Source of the DNA: Xylanimonas allomyrinae
Lineage (GTDB): Bacteria > Actinomycetota > Actinomycetes > Actinomycetales > Cellulomonadaceae
DNA: 64,000 bases
Assembly: GCF_004135345.1 (NCBI RefSeq)
Contig: NZ_CP035495.1
Span: 1-64,000 of the forward strand
Direction: 5' to 3'
Translations under genes and position numbers: made by a program
Shown here: positions 37,667 to 48,037 of the stretch, piece after piece
Numbering within the stretch: the stretch's first letter is position 1
Layout: the number at the start of each line of letters is the position of its first letter
The notes under the pieces: generated by a model
What the model was told of the DNA's origin: nothing
The model's database searches: none
The model's input: the letters and a program-made list of their open reading frames with translations, nothing else

Positions 37667-37715
37667 GGTACGGGTTTGTGCAGGGTTCGGGCCGATTCCT
37701 GCACAAACCCGTACC
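37667..37715. terminator. Perfect 18-bp bidirectional terminator
   Basis: The arms 37667-37684 (beginning GGTACGGGTTTG) and 37698-37715 are exact inverted complements around a 13-base loop. It sits between two convergent genes, starting one base past the first stop and ending 20 bases from the other. The A3/T3 in each arm gives a weak U stretch. Confidence 0.85.
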
Positions 37716-37734
37716 GCCGTCGGGGTGGTGCCGG

Positions 37735-38421
<687 letters not shown>

Positions 38422-38443
38422 GGGGAGCCTTTCGGGAGCGGGG

Positions 38444-39940
38444 TCAGGCGAGCGAGCGGAGCGCTTCGGCGGGGCGCAGGCGGGCGGCGCGGCGGCCGCC
38501 GACGGTGCCCGCCAGGAGCCCGCCGAGCACCGCGAGCCCGACGGCGGCGAGCACGATCCACACCGAGACGGGTGCGTGGAGCACGACGTCGACGGCGTTG
38601 CTCGCCCCGCCGTGCAGGGCCTGCGCCGCACCACCGAACGGGCCGCCGGCCCGTGCGGCGTCGCCGACGGCGTCGGCGACGCGTGCGCCCGGCCCGCCGA
38701 ACGAGAAGCCGGAGCCGTTGGACCCGGTGAGCGTGATCCCGGCGAGGTTGATCGCGAGCACGGCGATCCCGCCCAGCACGATGCCGACGACGCCGCCGAG
38801 CACGCCCTGCGTGACGGCCTCGCCCGCGACCTGCCCGACGACGCGCCGCCGTGACCAGCCGATCGCCTTGAGCGTGCCGAGCTCGCGGGTGCGGCGGTTG
38901 ACGCCCGAGACGGTGAACAGCACCGCGAGCCCGAACGCGGCGACGAGCACCACGATCGACAGGGCCGTGCCGAGCTTGGACACGAGCGAGGATGCGGTGG
39001 CCAGCGACCCGGTGACGTCGCCCGCCAGGTCGGACTGCGTGCTGACGGACGCGTCGGGCAGCGCTGCCGAGATGGCGTCGGCGACGGAGTCGACGTGCGA
39101 CGCCGAGTCGACCGAGACGTAGAGGTTGGTGATCTTGCCTGCCGAGTCGGACAGCGACTGCGCGAGGCCGAGCGGGATGTACACGTCGGAGGCCGTGGCG
39201 ACGCCGTCTCCGCTGGTCGATCCGACGATGCCGACGATCTTGAGCGTGCTGCCGCCGATGTCGACGGTGTCGCCGACGGCGAGGCTCTGCTGGTCGGCGT
39301 ACTGGGCGTCGACGACGGCGACCTGGGCGTCGGCGTCGGTGGCCTGCAGGCCGCGCCCGTCGGTCACGGTGACGGTGGTGAGCGGTCCGACGGCGTCACC
39401 CGACGGGTCGACTCCGGTCACGGTCGTCTGGTCGATCCCGAAGTCGCCGCCGCCGAACACGCGGACGTGGGGCTGCCCGTCGGCCGGCGGGTCGCCCTCC
39501 GGCGCCTGGCCGGGCTGGGGCAGGTCGCCCGAGAACTCGATGTTCTGGAGCGTGAGCGTCGCGGCGACACCCGAGACGTGGTCGAGGCCGGCGACGGTCC
39601 CCTGTGCGGCGGCGTCGTACGCCGTCGTGCCGGGACGCACCATGAGGTGCGACTGCGAGAGCTGGGTGGAGCCGCCGTCGGCGGACGTCGTGCCGTCGTC
39701 CTGTTTGAACTCGAAGCGGGGGCCCAGCCGCGCCGCGCCGGGCTGGGCGGTCTGGGCGACGGTGATGTCGGTGCCGACGCCGTAGACGGCGTCGAGCACC
39801 GACCCCTGGGCGTCGCGGACGCCCGCGGAGACGGACGAGACGACCATGACGAGGGCGATCGCGACGCCCAGCCCGGTGGTCACGACGACGGTCTGCTTGC
39901 GCCGGTGCCGCAGCTCGCGGCGGAGATAGGTGAAGAACAT
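38444..39940 (-). CDS. FtsX/MacB-type ABC transporter permease
   Basis: 498 residues with the MacB/FtsX layout: one N-terminal membrane helix (residues 19-40), a large extracytoplasmic domain of about 300 residues, then three helices near 340-490. Conserved FtsX motifs include VNRRTRELGTLKAIGWSRRRV and GGRRAARLRPAEALRSLA at the end. The ATG at 39940 with GGAG upstream gives the expected FFTYLRRELRHRRKQ start; a longer frame would add 25 unrelated residues. It pairs with the ATPase gene downstream. Confidence 0.92.
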   Translation of the reverse strand: MFFTYLRRELRHRRKQTVVVTTGLGVAIALVMVVSSVSAGVRDAQGSVLDAVYGVGTDITVAQTAQPGAARLGPRFEFKQDDGTTSADGGSTQLSQSHLMVRPGTTAYDAAAQGTVAGLDHVSGVAATLTLQNIEFSGDLPQPGQAPEGDPPADGQPHVRVFGGGDFGIDQTTVTGVDPSGDAVGPLTTVTVTDGRGLQATDADAQVAVVDAQYADQQSLAVGDTVDIGGSTLKIVGIVGSTSGDGVATASDVYIPLGLAQSLSDSAGKITNLYVSVDSASHVDSVADAISAALPDASVSTQSDLAGDVTGSLATASSLVSKLGTALSIVVLVAAFGLAVLFTVSGVNRRTRELGTLKAIGWSRRRVVGQVAGEAVTQGVLGGVVGIVLGGIAVLAINLAGITLTGSNGSGFSFGGPGARVADAVGDAARAGGPFGGAAQALHGGASNAVDVVLHAPVSVWIVLAAVGLAVLGGLLAGTVGGRRAARLRPAEALRSLA

Positions 39941-40093
39941 GTCGGCTCCATCGGGGAGGCGTGCGCGGTGTGCGCCGGTCCGGGTCGACGCTAGGGCCGT
40001 CACCTGGGGAGACATCCCTCGCCGCCTGATCGCGCACTGTGAGCCGCTGTCCCAGGGTTCGTCAGGCCGTGCGTGTTATGGTCCGACCACTAG

Positions 40094-41482
<1,389 letters not shown>

Positions 41483-41500
41483 TCGCCCCACAGGCTGCAC

Positions 41501-41546
41501 GACGACGGCGGGCCGTCCCTTCACGAAGGGGCGGCCCGCCGTCGTC
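41501..41546 (+). terminator. Long hairpin terminator after eno
   Basis: A stem of 21 pairs (41501-41521 with 41526-41546, one T-G pair) around loop CACG, 18 bases after the enolase stop. It is among the most stable hairpins in the window. Confidence 0.88.
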
Positions 41547-41618
41547 TGCGAACGCCGGGTGACGGGCACGCCGCGCCGCGTCCCCGGCGGAGCGCGTGCA
41601 GGTCGGCACAATCAGGAC

Positions 41619-42407
41619 GTGCCTCCGCGTCGCCCGCCTTCGTCCCCCCGCCCGGGCTCGCGTTCGAGTGCGCGCACGGGTGCGCGCGGCGGTGCCGCGG
41701 GCCACGACGCGGGGCGTGCGGGATCGCCGCGCGCCGCGCAGCCGCGCACGACGACGGGCCGCGGCGCGGCGGCCCGCCCGGCCGCGCCGCGACCGCGCGT
41801 GACCGCCAACGGCTCGGTGCCGGCGTCGGCCCGGGGGACCGGGGCGCGTGCGATCCTCAACCGGCCCGGCGGACCGGACCGCGACGCCCGGCGCCGCGCC
41901 CACAACGGCCTGGTGCTGCCCGAGGTGCTGACGGTCCGGCTCCTGGTGCTGGCGGTCGTGCTGCTCATCGCCGCCGTGCTGCTGGTGCCCACGATCCACG
42001 CGGCCGTCCAGCAGTCGATGGAGCTGCACCAGCTCCGGTCACAGGTCGCCGGCACGCAGGCCGAGGCCGACCACCTCAAGCAGGAGCTCGACCGGTGGGA
42101 GGACCCCGCATACGTCGAGGGTCAGGCGCGCGACAAGCTGCACTTCGTCATGCCGGGCGACCACGTGTGGCGCACGATCGGCGGCGACGCGGTGGTCGAC
42201 GACGTCGACCCCGCGACCGGCAAGCCCGTCGACGCCGGTGTCGTCGGCCTGGCGACCGGCGGCGGCATCCCCTGGTACGCCTCGCTGTGGGACTCCGTGC
42301 GGGTCGCGGACGGCCCCGCGCCGTCGGACACCCCGCCCCCCGCCTCCGACGACGGCACCCCGGACGACACCGGCGCCGAAGCGCCGTCTGAGACAATCGG
42401 CGAGTGA
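41619..42407 (+). CDS. Septum formation initiator family protein (FtsB/DivIC-like)
   Basis: A 262-residue divisome component. A long basic, disordered Arg/Pro/Ala-rich cytoplasmic N-terminus (about 105 residues) precedes one membrane helix (VLTVRLLVLAVVLLIAAVLL). Next come a short coiled coil (LHQLRSQVAGTQAEADHLKQ) and the DivIC signature WEDPAYVEGQARDKLHFVMPGD, then an extracellular Pro/Asp tail. The eno, DivIC, DUF501, ppx order is conserved in actinobacteria and supports the call. The GTG at 41619 is one choice; nearby codons cannot be excluded because the N-terminus is low-complexity. GTGA overlap with DUF501. Confidence 0.9.
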   Translation: MPPRRPPSSPRPGSRSSARTGARGGAAGHDAGRAGSPRAAQPRTTTGRGAAARPAAPRPRVTANGSVPASARGTGARAILNRPGGPDRDARRRAHNGLVLPEVLTVRLLVLAVVLLIAAVLLVPTIHAAVQQSMELHQLRSQVAGTQAEADHLKQELDRWEDPAYVEGQARDKLHFVMPGDHVWRTIGGDAVVDDVDPATGKPVDAGVVGLATGGGIPWYASLWDSVRVADGPAPSDTPPPASDDGTPDDTGAEAPSETIGE

Positions 42408-42925
42408 GCACCGGCCCCGTCCTCCCCGTCCCTGCGAGTCCCGACGACGTCACGCCCGCCGACCTCGAGGTGCTCGCCGAGCAGCTCGGGCGCGAGCCAC
42501 GCGGCGTCGCCGGCATCGCCGCACGCTGCGTGTGCGGGCGCCCGCTCGTGGCCCGCACGCTGCCCCGCCTGCCCGACGGCACGCCGTTCCCGACGACGTA
42601 CTACCTCACGCACCCCGGTGCGGTGGCCGCGGCGTCGACCCTCGAGGCCAACGGGGTGATGAAGGAGATGACGCAGCGCCTGAGCGAGGACGCCGAGCTG
42701 GCGGCCGCGTACCGGCGCGCTCACGAGTCCTACCTCGCCGACCGCGAGGAGCTGGGGCACGTCGAGGAGATCGACGGCATCTCGGCCGGCGGCATGCCCG
42801 CGCGCGTCAAGTGCCTGCACGTGCTGATGGCTCACGCACTCGCCCGCCCGGGAGTCAACCCGCTGGGCGACGAGGCGCTCACGCTCGCGGCCGGTACGTG
42901 GCGGCGCGACCGGTGCACGTGTTGA
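42404..42925 (+). CDS. DUF501 family protein
   Basis: 173 residues. The family's conserved parts are visible: CVCGRPLVARTLPRLPDGTPFPT, YYLTHPGAVAAASTLEANGVM and the Cys-containing VKCLHVLMAHALARPGVNP. Function is unknown. DUF501 proteins nearly always sit beside eno, a DivIC-like gene and ppx in actinobacteria. Here the ppx gene lies about 7 kb further on, with several acquired or decayed genes in between. The GTG start overlaps the previous stop. The three Cys and the His could bind a metal, which is inference. Confidence 0.92.
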   Translation: MSTGPVLPVPASPDDVTPADLEVLAEQLGREPRGVAGIAARCVCGRPLVARTLPRLPDGTPFPTTYYLTHPGAVAAASTLEANGVMKEMTQRLSEDAELAAAYRRAHESYLADREELGHVEEIDGISAGGMPARVKCLHVLMAHALARPGVNPLGDEALTLAAGTWRRDRCTC

Positions 42926-42930
42926 GCGCC

Positions 42931-43572
42931 ATGAACCACTCCGCGGCGCACCACGGCGACCACCCGCTCCCGGACGAGCAGCTCGCCCACAACGTTCGCG
43001 TCGGCGCAGAGCGGTCCGACATGATCGCCGCGGCCGTGCGCTCGCGCCTGGACGATCCCAGCACCCTCACGGTGCTCGACTACGGCTGCGGCCCCGGCCA
43101 CGTCGGCCTGCGGCTGGCGGGCGCGTTCGCGCGCGTCGTCCTCGCCGACGTCGACGCGCAGGCGCTCGACCTGGCGCGCGCCGCGGCGACCGGGGACCCT
43201 TCCGTCGAGGTGCGCGAGCTCGACCTGACGCGCGGCGTGCCGGAGGGCCTGCGCGCCGACGTCGTCGTCTCCAGCATGTCCTGGCACCACATCCGCGACC
43301 TCGACGCGGTCGCCGACGCCCTGGTGCGGGTCGCGCCGGGCGGGCGCCTGTTCGTCGCCGACCTCGACGCCGACGGTGGCGCGTACCACCGTGACGTGGA
43401 CGGCTTCGACGGGCACGACGGGTTCGACCGGCCGGCGCTCGCGGCGCGGCTTGCCCGGCGTGGGTACTCCGACGTCGTCGTCGAGGACCTGTGGTGCGGT
43501 GCGCGGTACACGCGCTCGGGCCTGGCTCCGCTGAGTGTGTTCCTGCTGACGGCACGGATCCCGGAGGTGTAG
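42931..43572 (+). CDS. Class I SAM-dependent methyltransferase
   Basis: 213 residues with a standard Rossmann methyltransferase fold: motif I VLDYGCGPGHVGLRLA near residue 48, the acidic ribose-binding LADVDAQALDLARAA, and SSMSWHHIRDLDAV. The His-rich N-terminus (MNHSAAHHGDH) is unusual. The ATG at 42931 lies six bases after the DUF501 stop; a GTG at 42919 is an alternative. Substrate unknown; small-molecule methylation is most likely for this subfamily. A hairpin begins at its stop codon. Confidence 0.85.
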   Translation: MNHSAAHHGDHPLPDEQLAHNVRVGAERSDMIAAAVRSRLDDPSTLTVLDYGCGPGHVGLRLAGAFARVVLADVDAQALDLARAAATGDPSVEVRELDLTRGVPEGLRADVVVSSMSWHHIRDLDAVADALVRVAPGGRLFVADLDADGGAYHRDVDGFDGHDGFDRPALAARLARRGYSDVVVEDLWCGARYTRSGLAPLSVFLLTARIPEV

Positions 43573-43597
43573 CGGGTCTCGCGCACCCGAGACCCGC
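43572..43597 (+). terminator. Hairpin terminator after the methyltransferase
   Basis: GCGGGTCTCG (43572-43581) and CGAGACCCGC (43588-43597) pair perfectly around CGCACC, with the first base lying in the stop codon. Confidence 0.75.
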
Positions 43598-43698
43598 CAC
43601 ACGACCCGTTCCACCGGGTGCCTGCGGCGCGGGTGACCCCTCGGGCTCGCGCACGGGGCGGCGACGCGGTGGCGCGTCTCGGTGCGTCGATCAGGGCC

Positions 43699-44868
43699 TC
43701 ATCGACATCGGGCGACGGCGGCGGCCATCTGGCTCACCGCCTGCTCGAGCACGGGACGAGGCATGGCGAAGTTGAGGCGGACGAACCCCTCGCCGGCGGT
43801 GCCGCAGGACGTGCCCTCCACCGTGGCGATGTCGGCCTCCCGGAGGAAGAACTCACCGGGGGCGCCGCCCAGGTCCAGGCGGCGGCAGTCCAGCCACGCC
43901 AGGTAGGTGCCTTCGGGCATGCGGTAGCCGACGCCGGGCAGCGTGTCGGCCAGGAGGTCGGCGAGGAGCGTGCGGTTCCCGTCGAGGTACTGGATGACCT
44001 CGTCGAGCCACGGGCCGCCGGCGGCGTAGGCGGCCGTGCTGGCGATGACTCCGGGCGTCGACGCGCCGTGCTCGGCGAAGGTCCCGACCTCCGCCCAGGT
44101 CTGCGCGTCCTCGTCGTTGGAGAGCACGAGCTGGGCGCACTTCAGGCCGGGGATGTTCCAGGCCTTCGCCGCCGACGTGGCGGTGACGCTGTGGCGGGCG
44201 GCCGCGTCGCTGACCGACGCGTACGGTACGTGCGCGTGGCCGGGGTAGACCAGGGGAGCGTGGATCTCGTCGACGAACACCCGCGCGCCGTGCCGGTCGA
44301 CGACCTGGCTCACCGCTTCGAGCTCGGCTCGCTCGAGCACCCGGCCGACGGGGTTGTGCGGGTTGCACAGCACCAGCAGGCCGGCGCCTCGGGCGAAGGC
44401 GCCGTCGAGCGCGTCGAGGTCGTACACGTGCCGGCCGTCGGCCTCCAGCATCGGGAGCTGGATCACCTCGCGCCCGAGCGTGCCGGGGAGCGTGAGGAAC
44501 GGCATGTAGGCGGGTGTGGGCACGACGACGGGTGAGCCGGGGCGTGAGAAGTGCTCGATCACGGCGGCCATCCCCGCCAGGACGTCGGCCAGCGGGCGCA
44601 CGCGCTCCGGTGCCACGCTCCAGCCGTACCGTTCGGCCGACCATCGGGCGTACGCCTCAGCCATGCGCTCGACGAGCCGGAGCGGCAGGTAGCCGAGCCG
44701 GCCCGTGTCGATGGTGGTGTGCAGGGCCTGGCGCACGGCGGGCGCGGTCCCGTAGTCCATCTCGGCGATGTACGCGCCGAGCTTGCCCGGATATGCGGTC
44801 CACTTGACGCTGCCGACCTCGCGCAGCGCGGCGACCGTGATGGCGTCGAGCTCGGGTGCGAGCGGCAT
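43699..44868 (-). CDS. MalY/PatB-type PLP-dependent aminotransferase (C-S lyase-like)
   Basis: 389 residues, a fold-type I enzyme. The PLP-binding Lys is in SAAKAWNIPGLKCAQLVLSN. The Asn/Asp/Tyr ring contacts are in VLCNPHNPVGRVLERAELE and FVDEIHAPLVY. This is the MalY/PatB group, which includes cystathionine beta-lyases and repressor-like proteins. The ATG at 44868 shares a base with the regulator's stop (TGATG) and has AGGAGG at four bases; a GTG one codon earlier is possible. The neighbouring YheO-like regulator suggests amino-acid-responsive control. Actual substrate not determinable. Confidence 0.9.
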   Translation of the reverse strand: MPLAPELDAITVAALREVGSVKWTAYPGKLGAYIAEMDYGTAPAVRQALHTTIDTGRLGYLPLRLVERMAEAYARWSAERYGWSVAPERVRPLADVLAGMAAVIEHFSRPGSPVVVPTPAYMPFLTLPGTLGREVIQLPMLEADGRHVYDLDALDGAFARGAGLLVLCNPHNPVGRVLERAELEAVSQVVDRHGARVFVDEIHAPLVYPGHAHVPYASVSDAAARHSVTATSAAKAWNIPGLKCAQLVLSNDEDAQTWAEVGTFAEHGASTPGVIASTAAYAAGGPWLDEVIQYLDGNRTLLADLLADTLPGVGYRMPEGTYLAWLDCRRLDLGGAPGEFFLREADIATVEGTSCGTAGEGFVRLNFAMPRPVLEQAVSQMAAAVARCR

Positions 44869-45640
44869 CACTCCTCCTTCTTCCGGTGTGCGGGCGGTGA
44901 GGTGGTGTCGGCGTCGGCGGCGAGCTCGTTGAGGTAGTTGTAGATCGTGAACCGCGAGACGCGCAGCGCGTCGGCGATCATCTCGACGGCGTCACGCAGC
45001 AGCAGCAGGCCGCGGCCCTTGAGGTCGCGGACCACCGCGAGCTTGTGCTCCTTGCGCATCAGCTCGACGGGCACGCCCTGGGCACGGATCGACTGGTCGA
45101 TCAGGTGGGTGGCCAGCTCGTCCACGTCGTGGGCGAAGACCTCCCCGGCGTCGTCGTGCGGCGCGGGCTGGACCGGCGGCCGCGCGGTGACGGTGCCGAT
45201 CGGGTCGGGGGACCCGGTCATGGAGGACGCGATGCGTGCGACGGCGTCCCACACGGTCAGGTCGGCGTTGATGCACAGTGCGGCTGCGGGGGTGCCGTCC
45301 GCGGTGTGCACGATCGTCGTCGTCGAGCGCATGTACCTCCCGTCCGGCAGGCGCGTGCGGTAGCCGACCATCGTCGAGAAGCGGTTCTCCGCGGCCTGCT
45401 TGAGCAGGACGTCGGTGGCGGGCTCGCCGGGGCGACGGTTGGTGACGTCGCCCTGGACGGCCACGATCGACGTCGGCAGCCGTCGCAGGTCGTGCAGGAC
45501 GACCTCCGCGTTCGGGGCAGTGACAGGCCGATCGGCTCGACGAGCTCGGTGAGGATCTCGATGATCCGGTCGTGCTCCGCGTCGGAGGCGTCGGTGGTGT
45601 CCACGTCGCTGGGGGTGGGGTTGGTCCTGGACCGGGCCAC
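44868..45640 (-). pseudogene. YheO/DauR-like PAS-HTH transcriptional regulator, frameshifted
   Basis: Reads as a 257-residue regulator if one base is restored. The N-terminal part (EHDRIIEILTELVEPIGLSL) and the rest of the PAS-like YheO domain (PNAEVVLHDLRRLPTSIVAV onward) are in different frames. The C-terminal HTH (LLRDAVEMIADALRVSRFTI) is intact. The break is at a C4 run on the coding strand (45514-45517). The GTG at 45640 with AAAGGA upstream is the likely start. It overlaps the aminotransferase gene it probably controls. Either a real null allele or a base-calling error. Confidence 0.82.
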
Positions 45641-45734
45641 GTGGGGTCCTTTCGCAGTGCGCCGCACTGGGGGCGGTCTCGCGGGGGAGGCGTCGGCTGA
45701 CGCGCTCGTCGATCTCACAGCGCTTTCATGTTCT

Positions 45735-45747
45735 CAACACTGTGTTG
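45735..45747. promoter_or_regulatory. Palindromic operator candidate in a divergent promoter
   Basis: CAACACTGTGTTG is a perfect 13-base palindrome in an AT-richer gap between the YheO-like regulator (minus) and the decayed peptide-transporter operon (plus). Another CAAC follows 7 bases later. Self-regulation by the YheO-like protein is plausible. Confidence 0.4.
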
Positions 45748-45849
45748 CATTCGTCAACTGATGCTGGACAGGTTCAACTGCTTCTGCAAGTCTGACCGCG
45801 TCAACGACGTCTGACCTCGCCTGTCTGCCCGCAGGCGCCTGGAGGAAGC

Positions 45850-45954
45850 ATGCTCCGCAAGCGAAGCGCACTCACCGGGACCGCGGTGGATGCGCCTTCC
45901 ACCCGCGGTGCCCGAGGGCGGTCGAGAGATGCCGGACCGAGGACCCTCCGCTGA
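45850..45954 (+). pseudogene. Start of a solute-binding protein gene, fused to oppD remnant
   Basis: A textbook ribosome site (GGAGG at 45841-45845) is followed by ATG and codons [13 protein letters not shown], the beginning of a typical lipoprotein signal of a peptide-binding protein. After about 13 codons the frame runs into unrelated sequence and stops at 45954. The following bases encode the end of OppD in another frame. It looks like a deletion joint. No lipobox Cys remains. Confidence 0.6.
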
Positions 45955-46034
45955 CGAACGTCGACGGCGACGCCGCTGCCTGCTGGAACCCGTGCCCGGC
46001 ACCCCGGGACCGCGTGTCGGCAGGTGCGCGATGA
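45888..46034 (+). pseudogene. oppD/dppD 3'-end remnant
   Basis: In this frame the sequence encodes [20 protein letters not shown] followed by [15 protein letters not shown], the cysteine-rich C-terminal region of oligopeptide ABC ATPases (OppD). The ATP-binding part is missing. Its TGA overlaps the ATG of oppF (ATGA at 46031-46034), the normal operon junction, which shows that this is the original gene end. Everything between the binding-protein start and this point has been lost. Confidence 0.72.
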
Positions 46035-47041
46035 GTGCCTCGAGCCACGCGCCGGTGCCGGGCGCTGGCCCGCTGCTGTCGTTGAGGTCGGTGACCAAGC
46101 AGTTCGAGGTGCGTACCTCCCGTCGCTGGCTCACCGCTCCGTCGGTGCTCACCGCCGTCGACGGCGTCGACCTCGACCTGGCGCGCGGTGAGACGTTCGG
46201 CCTGGTCGGCGAGTCAGGGTCGGGCAAGTCGACGCTCGGGCGGCTGGCCGTCCGCCTCGCAGAGCCGACGCGCGGCTCGATCACGTTCGACGGCCGGGAC
46301 ATCAGCCATCTGCACGGTGCCGGGCTGCGCACGGTCCGGCGGCGGATGCAGGTGGTCTTCCAGGACCCGCTCGGGTCTCTGGACCCACGCATGCGGGTGG
46401 GGGAGATCGTCGGCGAGCCGCTGCGCGTCTTCGAGGGACTGCGAGGGGCGACCCTGGACGACAGGGTGGCCGAGCTCCTCCGCTCGGTCGGCCTGGACCC
46501 CGCGCGGGCGCGGGCGCGGCCGCGGGCGCTGTCCGGTGGGCAGCGTCAGCGCGTCGGGATCGCCCGGGCGGTCGCGCTAGGGCCTGAGCTCATCCTGGCC
46601 GACGAGCCAGTCTCGGCCCTCGACGTGTCGGTGCAGGCCCAGATCGTCAATCTGCTCGCCGAGCTGCGCGAGACCCTCGGCCTGACCTACCTGTTCATCG
46701 CGCACGGACTGCCCGTCGTACGCCAGCTCGCCCAGCGTGTGGGCGTGATGTACCTGGGAAGGATCGTCGAGTCGGCGCCGGTCGACGAGCTGTTCGCCAA
46801 CCCTCGCCATCCGTACACGCAGGCGCTCCTGGCGGCGTCGCCCGTCCCGGATCCGGGACGGCGCCGCGAGCGCGCCGTGCTTCAGGGCGAGCCGCCGTCG
46901 CCGCTGCGTGTCCCGAGCGGTTGCCGCTTCCGGACCCGCTGCCCGGTGGCCATGGCCATCTGCGCCGCCGAGGAGCCGCCAGTGGCGCAGGTCGGGCTGG
47001 GCCACCAGGCACAGTGCCATCGCGCCGAGGCGGGGACGTGA
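46031..47041 (+). CDS. Orphan oligopeptide ABC transporter ATPase (OppF/DppF-like)
   Basis: 336 residues, apparently intact. Walker [35 protein letters not shown], the signature [15 protein letters not shown] and Walker [19 protein letters not shown] are present, as is the C-terminal oligopeptide region with [16 protein letters not shown] and [20 protein letters not shown]. Permeases, binding protein and most of OppD are gone, so it cannot form its own transporter; it might serve another permease elsewhere. The stop overlaps a GTG that opens a GntR-like frame. Confidence 0.88.
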   Translation: MSASSHAPVPGAGPLLSLRSVTKQFEVRTSRRWLTAPSVLTAVDGVDLDLARGETFGLVGESGSGKSTLGRLAVRLAEPTRGSITFDGRDISHLHGAGLRTVRRRMQVVFQDPLGSLDPRMRVGEIVGEPLRVFEGLRGATLDDRVAELLRSVGLDPARARARPRALSGGQRQRVGIARAVALGPELILADEPVSALDVSVQAQIVNLLAELRETLGLTYLFIAHGLPVVRQLAQRVGVMYLGRIVESAPVDELFANPRHPYTQALLAASPVPDPGRRRERAVLQGEPPSPLRVPSGCRFRTRCPVAMAICAAEEPPVAQVGLGHQAQCHRAEAGT

Positions 47042-47310
47042 ACGGGGACACCCGGGTTGCGGGGACGCATGCTCGGGTCGCCGCCGTGGTCCGGGCGCAG
47101 GTGCTCGCCGGCGAGCTCGCCGAGGAGGTACAGGTCATGTCCACCACCCAGTTCGCCACGGAGTTCCGCATCAATCCGGCCACCGCCCAGAAGGCGTTCG
47201 TTGCACTGGTTGAAGAGGGCGTGCTGTATAAGCGGCGCGGCCGGCGTCCTGGGACGCAACGGTGCCAGGAAGCCCACAAGGCGCTGGTTCAAGTGGCCGG
47301 AGTCGTGTGA
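47038..47310 (+). pseudogene. GntR-family (YtrA-type) regulator remnant
   Basis: 90 codons. The winged-helix part is well conserved: VVRAQVLAGELAEEVQVMST, FATEFRINPATAQKAFVALV and EEGVLYKRRG. After KRRG the sequence (RRPGTQRC...) no longer fits the family, whose members continue with a GMFV-like strand and about 40 more residues; the N-terminus is also abnormal. YtrA-type regulators normally precede an ABC ATPase and permease, and remnants of such genes occur at 49441-50233. The sequence between appears inserted or rearranged. Confidence 0.6.
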
Positions 47311-47488
47311 GCGTCACTTGTGCGGTGTTCGTGGTGGGGTGTGAGCGGGGTTCCCTCGTTGTTGCTGAGGGGCACCGTGTTGTGTCGCACCGCCTGTGTG
47401 GCCAAATGTCACTGCGTGGACCGATCGGCGCCATCTTGGCACGTCGGGGCGTCAAGTGGTGGGCGCTGCCTGCTCGGGCCGGGAATGA
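47311..47488 (+). other. No recognisable gene
   Basis: Sequence between the GntR remnant and the calcium-repeat pseudogene. Less GC-rich than the core genome. Open frames exist on both strands but none has family-like features, a ribosome site or normal codon use. It may hold the lost upstream part of the pseudogene. Confidence 0.4.
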
Positions 47489-48037
47489 TCGCTCCGGTGT
47501 ATTGGTCAGCTCGGAGGGCTCCATGTTGACCCTCGCGCAGAGGATGCTGACTCGGACGGTCTGGGTGACTGGGCTGAGCTCCAGGCCACGGGGAGGGTGA
47601 CTGGCGTGGATCCGAGCAAGGACGCGGACGGCGGCGGGATTCCGGACCTTGCCGAGCAGATCGTGTGCGGCAACGCGACGTGAGCGGCGGGTCATGAGGA
47701 CGTCGACGGCGACGGAGTGGCCGATTGGGTTGAGGTCGTGATCTGTGATCACACCTCGCGCGCCGATGGGACCGAGGATCTGGATGGTGATGGTGTCGCC
47801 GATGCGACGCATCCGGCCATCGGAACCGTGTACGTTGCGCAACCGGGCGAGGAGTTCGTGACAAAGGAGCGACTTCAGCACGAGTCGGTGCATGTCAAGC
47901 AGTGGAAGAAGGAGGGTCTCTTCTTTATCTACGACTACTTCGTGGTCGAAGGGGTCAACCCGTACACGAACCGGCTTGAGCAGCAGGCGGACCTACGCCT
48001 GGGAGGGTACAGCGACGAATGCGGACTCACCAATTGA
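47489..48037 (+). pseudogene. Calcium-repeat protein with metallopeptidase-like C-terminal domain, remnant
   Basis: One frame encodes tandem Asp-rich units like thrombospondin type 3 repeats: DADSDGLGDWAELQATG, then DPSKDADGGGIPDLAEQIVC, then EDVDGDGVADWVEVVICD and EDLDGDGVAD. A TGA at 47681 interrupts it where the pattern CxxATC predicts Cys, a one-base change from TGC. The last 75 residues contain QHESVHVKQWKKEG and EQQADLRLGGY, resembling C-terminal zinc-peptidase-like domains of large secreted toxins. The N-terminal bulk and any signal peptide are absent. A lipoprotein gene overlaps its end. Confidence 0.65.

Noticed and set aside
47171-47893. Minus-strand open frame of 240 codons
   Set aside because: It runs opposite the GntR remnant and the calcium repeats, and shows no recognisable protein features.
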